Shown here in pieces: positions 6,100-7,186 of a stretch of 7,186 nucleotides of DNA. Numbering within the stretch: the stretch's first letter is position 1; each line of letters begins with the position of its first letter. The DNA comes from JBBIJH01 sp037446075 (GTDB lineage Bacteria; Bacteroidota; Ignavibacteria; UBA10030; JAHEZR01): NCBI GenBank assembly GCA_037446075.1, contig JBBIJH010000141.1, positions 1 to 7,186 of the forward strand, given 5' to 3'. The notes under the pieces were generated by a model that saw only the letters and a program-made list of their open reading frames with translations, had not been told where the DNA came from and ran no database searches. The position numbers were made by a program, and so were the translations under genes.

Positions 6100-7186
6100 A
6101 TGCAGACAGAAATAGAGAAGCTACAGAACAGAGTGCTCCAGCGTCCCCCTTCGCCCCCAGAAGGTGGCAGCCAGGGAATTATCATCCGTGGCGCTCGAGT
6201 CCACAATTTGAAGAATATCAGCCTCGAGCTACCCAGGAACAAACTTATTGTCTTCACTGGCGTCAGCGGCTCCGGCAAATCGAGCCTCGCCTTCGACACG
6301 ATCTACGCGGAGGGGCAACGGCGGTACGTGGAGAGTCTCTCGGCGTATGCGCGGCAGTTTCTTGAACGGATGGACAAGCCGGACGTCGATCACATCGAAG
6401 GCATCAGCCCGGCGATGGCAATTGAACAAAAGGCGAACGTCCGGAACCCCCGCTCCACAGTCGGGACGACGACCGAGATCTACGACTACTTGCGTCTCCT
6501 GTTCGCTCGGATCGGTGAGACTCACTGTATCAAGTGTGGGGCAAGGATAAGGAGAGATTCCGTTCGCACAGTCCTAGAAAGCGTGCGAAACCAGAGGTCC
6601 CGGGCTGGCTCAGAAGCCCTGAGGTTATATGTCTTGTTTCCTCTGCCCGAGCACCCGAAGGTCTCCGTGGCCCAAGAAATCGAGATGCTCAGAAAGAAAG
6701 GATTTTTCCGGTTGATTCTTGATGGCCAGATCCTCGATCTCAATGAAGCGAAGTTCAAAGGAAAGAGTAACAGAGGCGTGAACGTCCTCGTCGACCGGCT
6801 GATCTTGAGAACCGAAGAAGACGAGAAACGACTTGCGGACTCCGTCGAGATAGCCTTTAGCGAGGGGGAGGGCCACGTCATCCTCAAGAATGCCGAGACG
6901 GGTGAGGAGACAAAGTTCACCAACCGGTTCGAGTGCGCCCAATGCGGCATCCGATATGAAGACCCGGAACCCAAACTCTTTTCCTTCAATAGTCCATACG
7001 GTGCATGTCCGAAATGCCAGGGCTTTGGCCGGTCCATTGGGATCGACCTGGACTTGGTCGTCCCGAAGAGAGAGAAGACGATTCGAGAAGGGGCGATCCA
7101 GCCCTGGACGTTACCGCGATGGCGGGAGAACCTGTACGATCTTCTCCGGGTCGCAAAGGAGGCAGGAGTGCGCGTTGATGTGCCCT
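6100..7186 (+). CDS. uvrA: Excinuclease ABC subunit A, 3'-truncated by the window edge
   Basis: UvrA is the DNA-damage-scanning ATPase of nucleotide excision repair; it acts as a dimer that loads UvrB in the cytoplasm. About 362 of an expected 930-980 residues are present, and the frame stays open to the end of the window. Seen are IIIRGARVHNLKNIS (from residue 27), Walker A GVSGSGKSS (54-62, K60), the UvrA-specific FDTIYAEGQRRYVESLSAYARQF-type stretch, MDKPDVDHIEGISPAM, AIEQK, NPRSTVGTTTEIYDYL, and zinc-module cysteines C143/C146 (HCIKCG), with C279/C282 (CAQCG) and C303/C306 (CPKC). RLYVLFPLPEH lies in the UvrB-binding/insertion region. The first in-frame ATG (6100) lacks a close Shine-Dalgarno and gives a Gln/Pro-rich leader of about 26 residues before the conserved start; the frame is open back to the TAA at 6058-6060. 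The family call is secure; the exact start is not. Confidence 0.93.
   Translation, partial: MQTEIEKLQNRVLQRPPSPPEGGSQGIIIRGARVHNLKNISLELPRNKLIVFTGVSGSGKSSLAFDTIYAEGQRRYVESLSAYARQFLERMDKPDVDHIEGISPAMAIEQKANVRNPRSTVGTTTEIYDYLRLLFARIGETHCIKCGARIRRDSVRTVLESVRNQRSRAGSEALRLYVLFPLPEHPKVSVAQEIEMLRKKGFFRLILDGQILDLNEAKFKGKSNRGVNVLVDRLILRTEEDEKRLADSVEIAFSEGEGHVILKNAETGEETKFTNRFECAQCGIRYEDPEPKLFSFNSPYGACPKCQGFGRSIGIDLDLVVPKREKTIREGAIQPWTLPRWRENLYDLLRVAKEAGVRVDVP

Noticed and set aside
6522..7037. Minus-strand open frame (171 codons) opposite uvrA
   Set aside because: The + strand here encodes unmistakable UvrA with cysteine pairs in register, so the antisense frame is a by-product.

Overview
The window is a compact stretch of ordinary bacterial chromosome. 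All five supported genes lie on the + strand with very little intergenic space. There are no RNA genes, mobile elements, CRISPR arrays or long repeats. The organism cannot be named. The UvrA fragment carries the variant AIEQK after the EGISPAM segment and a YVLFPL segment in its insertion domain. Two secreted amidohydrolase-like genes sit in tandem. From memory of these families, this points to the Bacteroidota/Chlorobiota/Ignavibacteriota or a neighbouring (FCB-like) lineage. The strong AGGAGG-type Shine-Dalgarno sites before the amidohydrolase genes do not fit mainstream Bacteroidia, where such sites are depleted, so a deeper-branching relative such as an Ignavibacteria-like bacterium is my tentative guess.

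Layout: (1) bases 1-715 are the 3' part of holA, the clamp-loader delta subunit, whose start lies outside the window. (2) 712-1515, overlapping holA by ATGA, encodes a multi-pass DUF92/TMEM19-family membrane protein. (3) A small hairpin with a T-run at 1516-1534 probably ends this first unit. (4) 1570-4653 encodes a secreted 1027-residue protein with two amidohydrolase-type modules joined by a beta-rich segment. (5) 4643-6007, overlapping it by 11 bp, encodes a second secreted amidohydrolase-like protein of 454 residues. (6) A 92-bp gap (6008-6099) precedes (7) the 5' third of uvrA, which runs off the right edge.

How the genes relate: holA and uvrA are replication and repair housekeeping genes, and nothing links them functionally to the genes between them. 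The two amidohydrolase genes look like one translationally coupled unit whose products would act outside the cytoplasm. Of the three amidohydrolase-type modules in that unit, only one, the C-terminal half of the large protein, keeps the His-x-His, later His and Asp residues of a working metallohydrolase. The other two have lost most of these ligands and look like pseudoenzyme partners. This is the most interesting feature here, although similar paired arrangements may well be widespread in annotated genomes. I see no clear evidence of an undescribed system.
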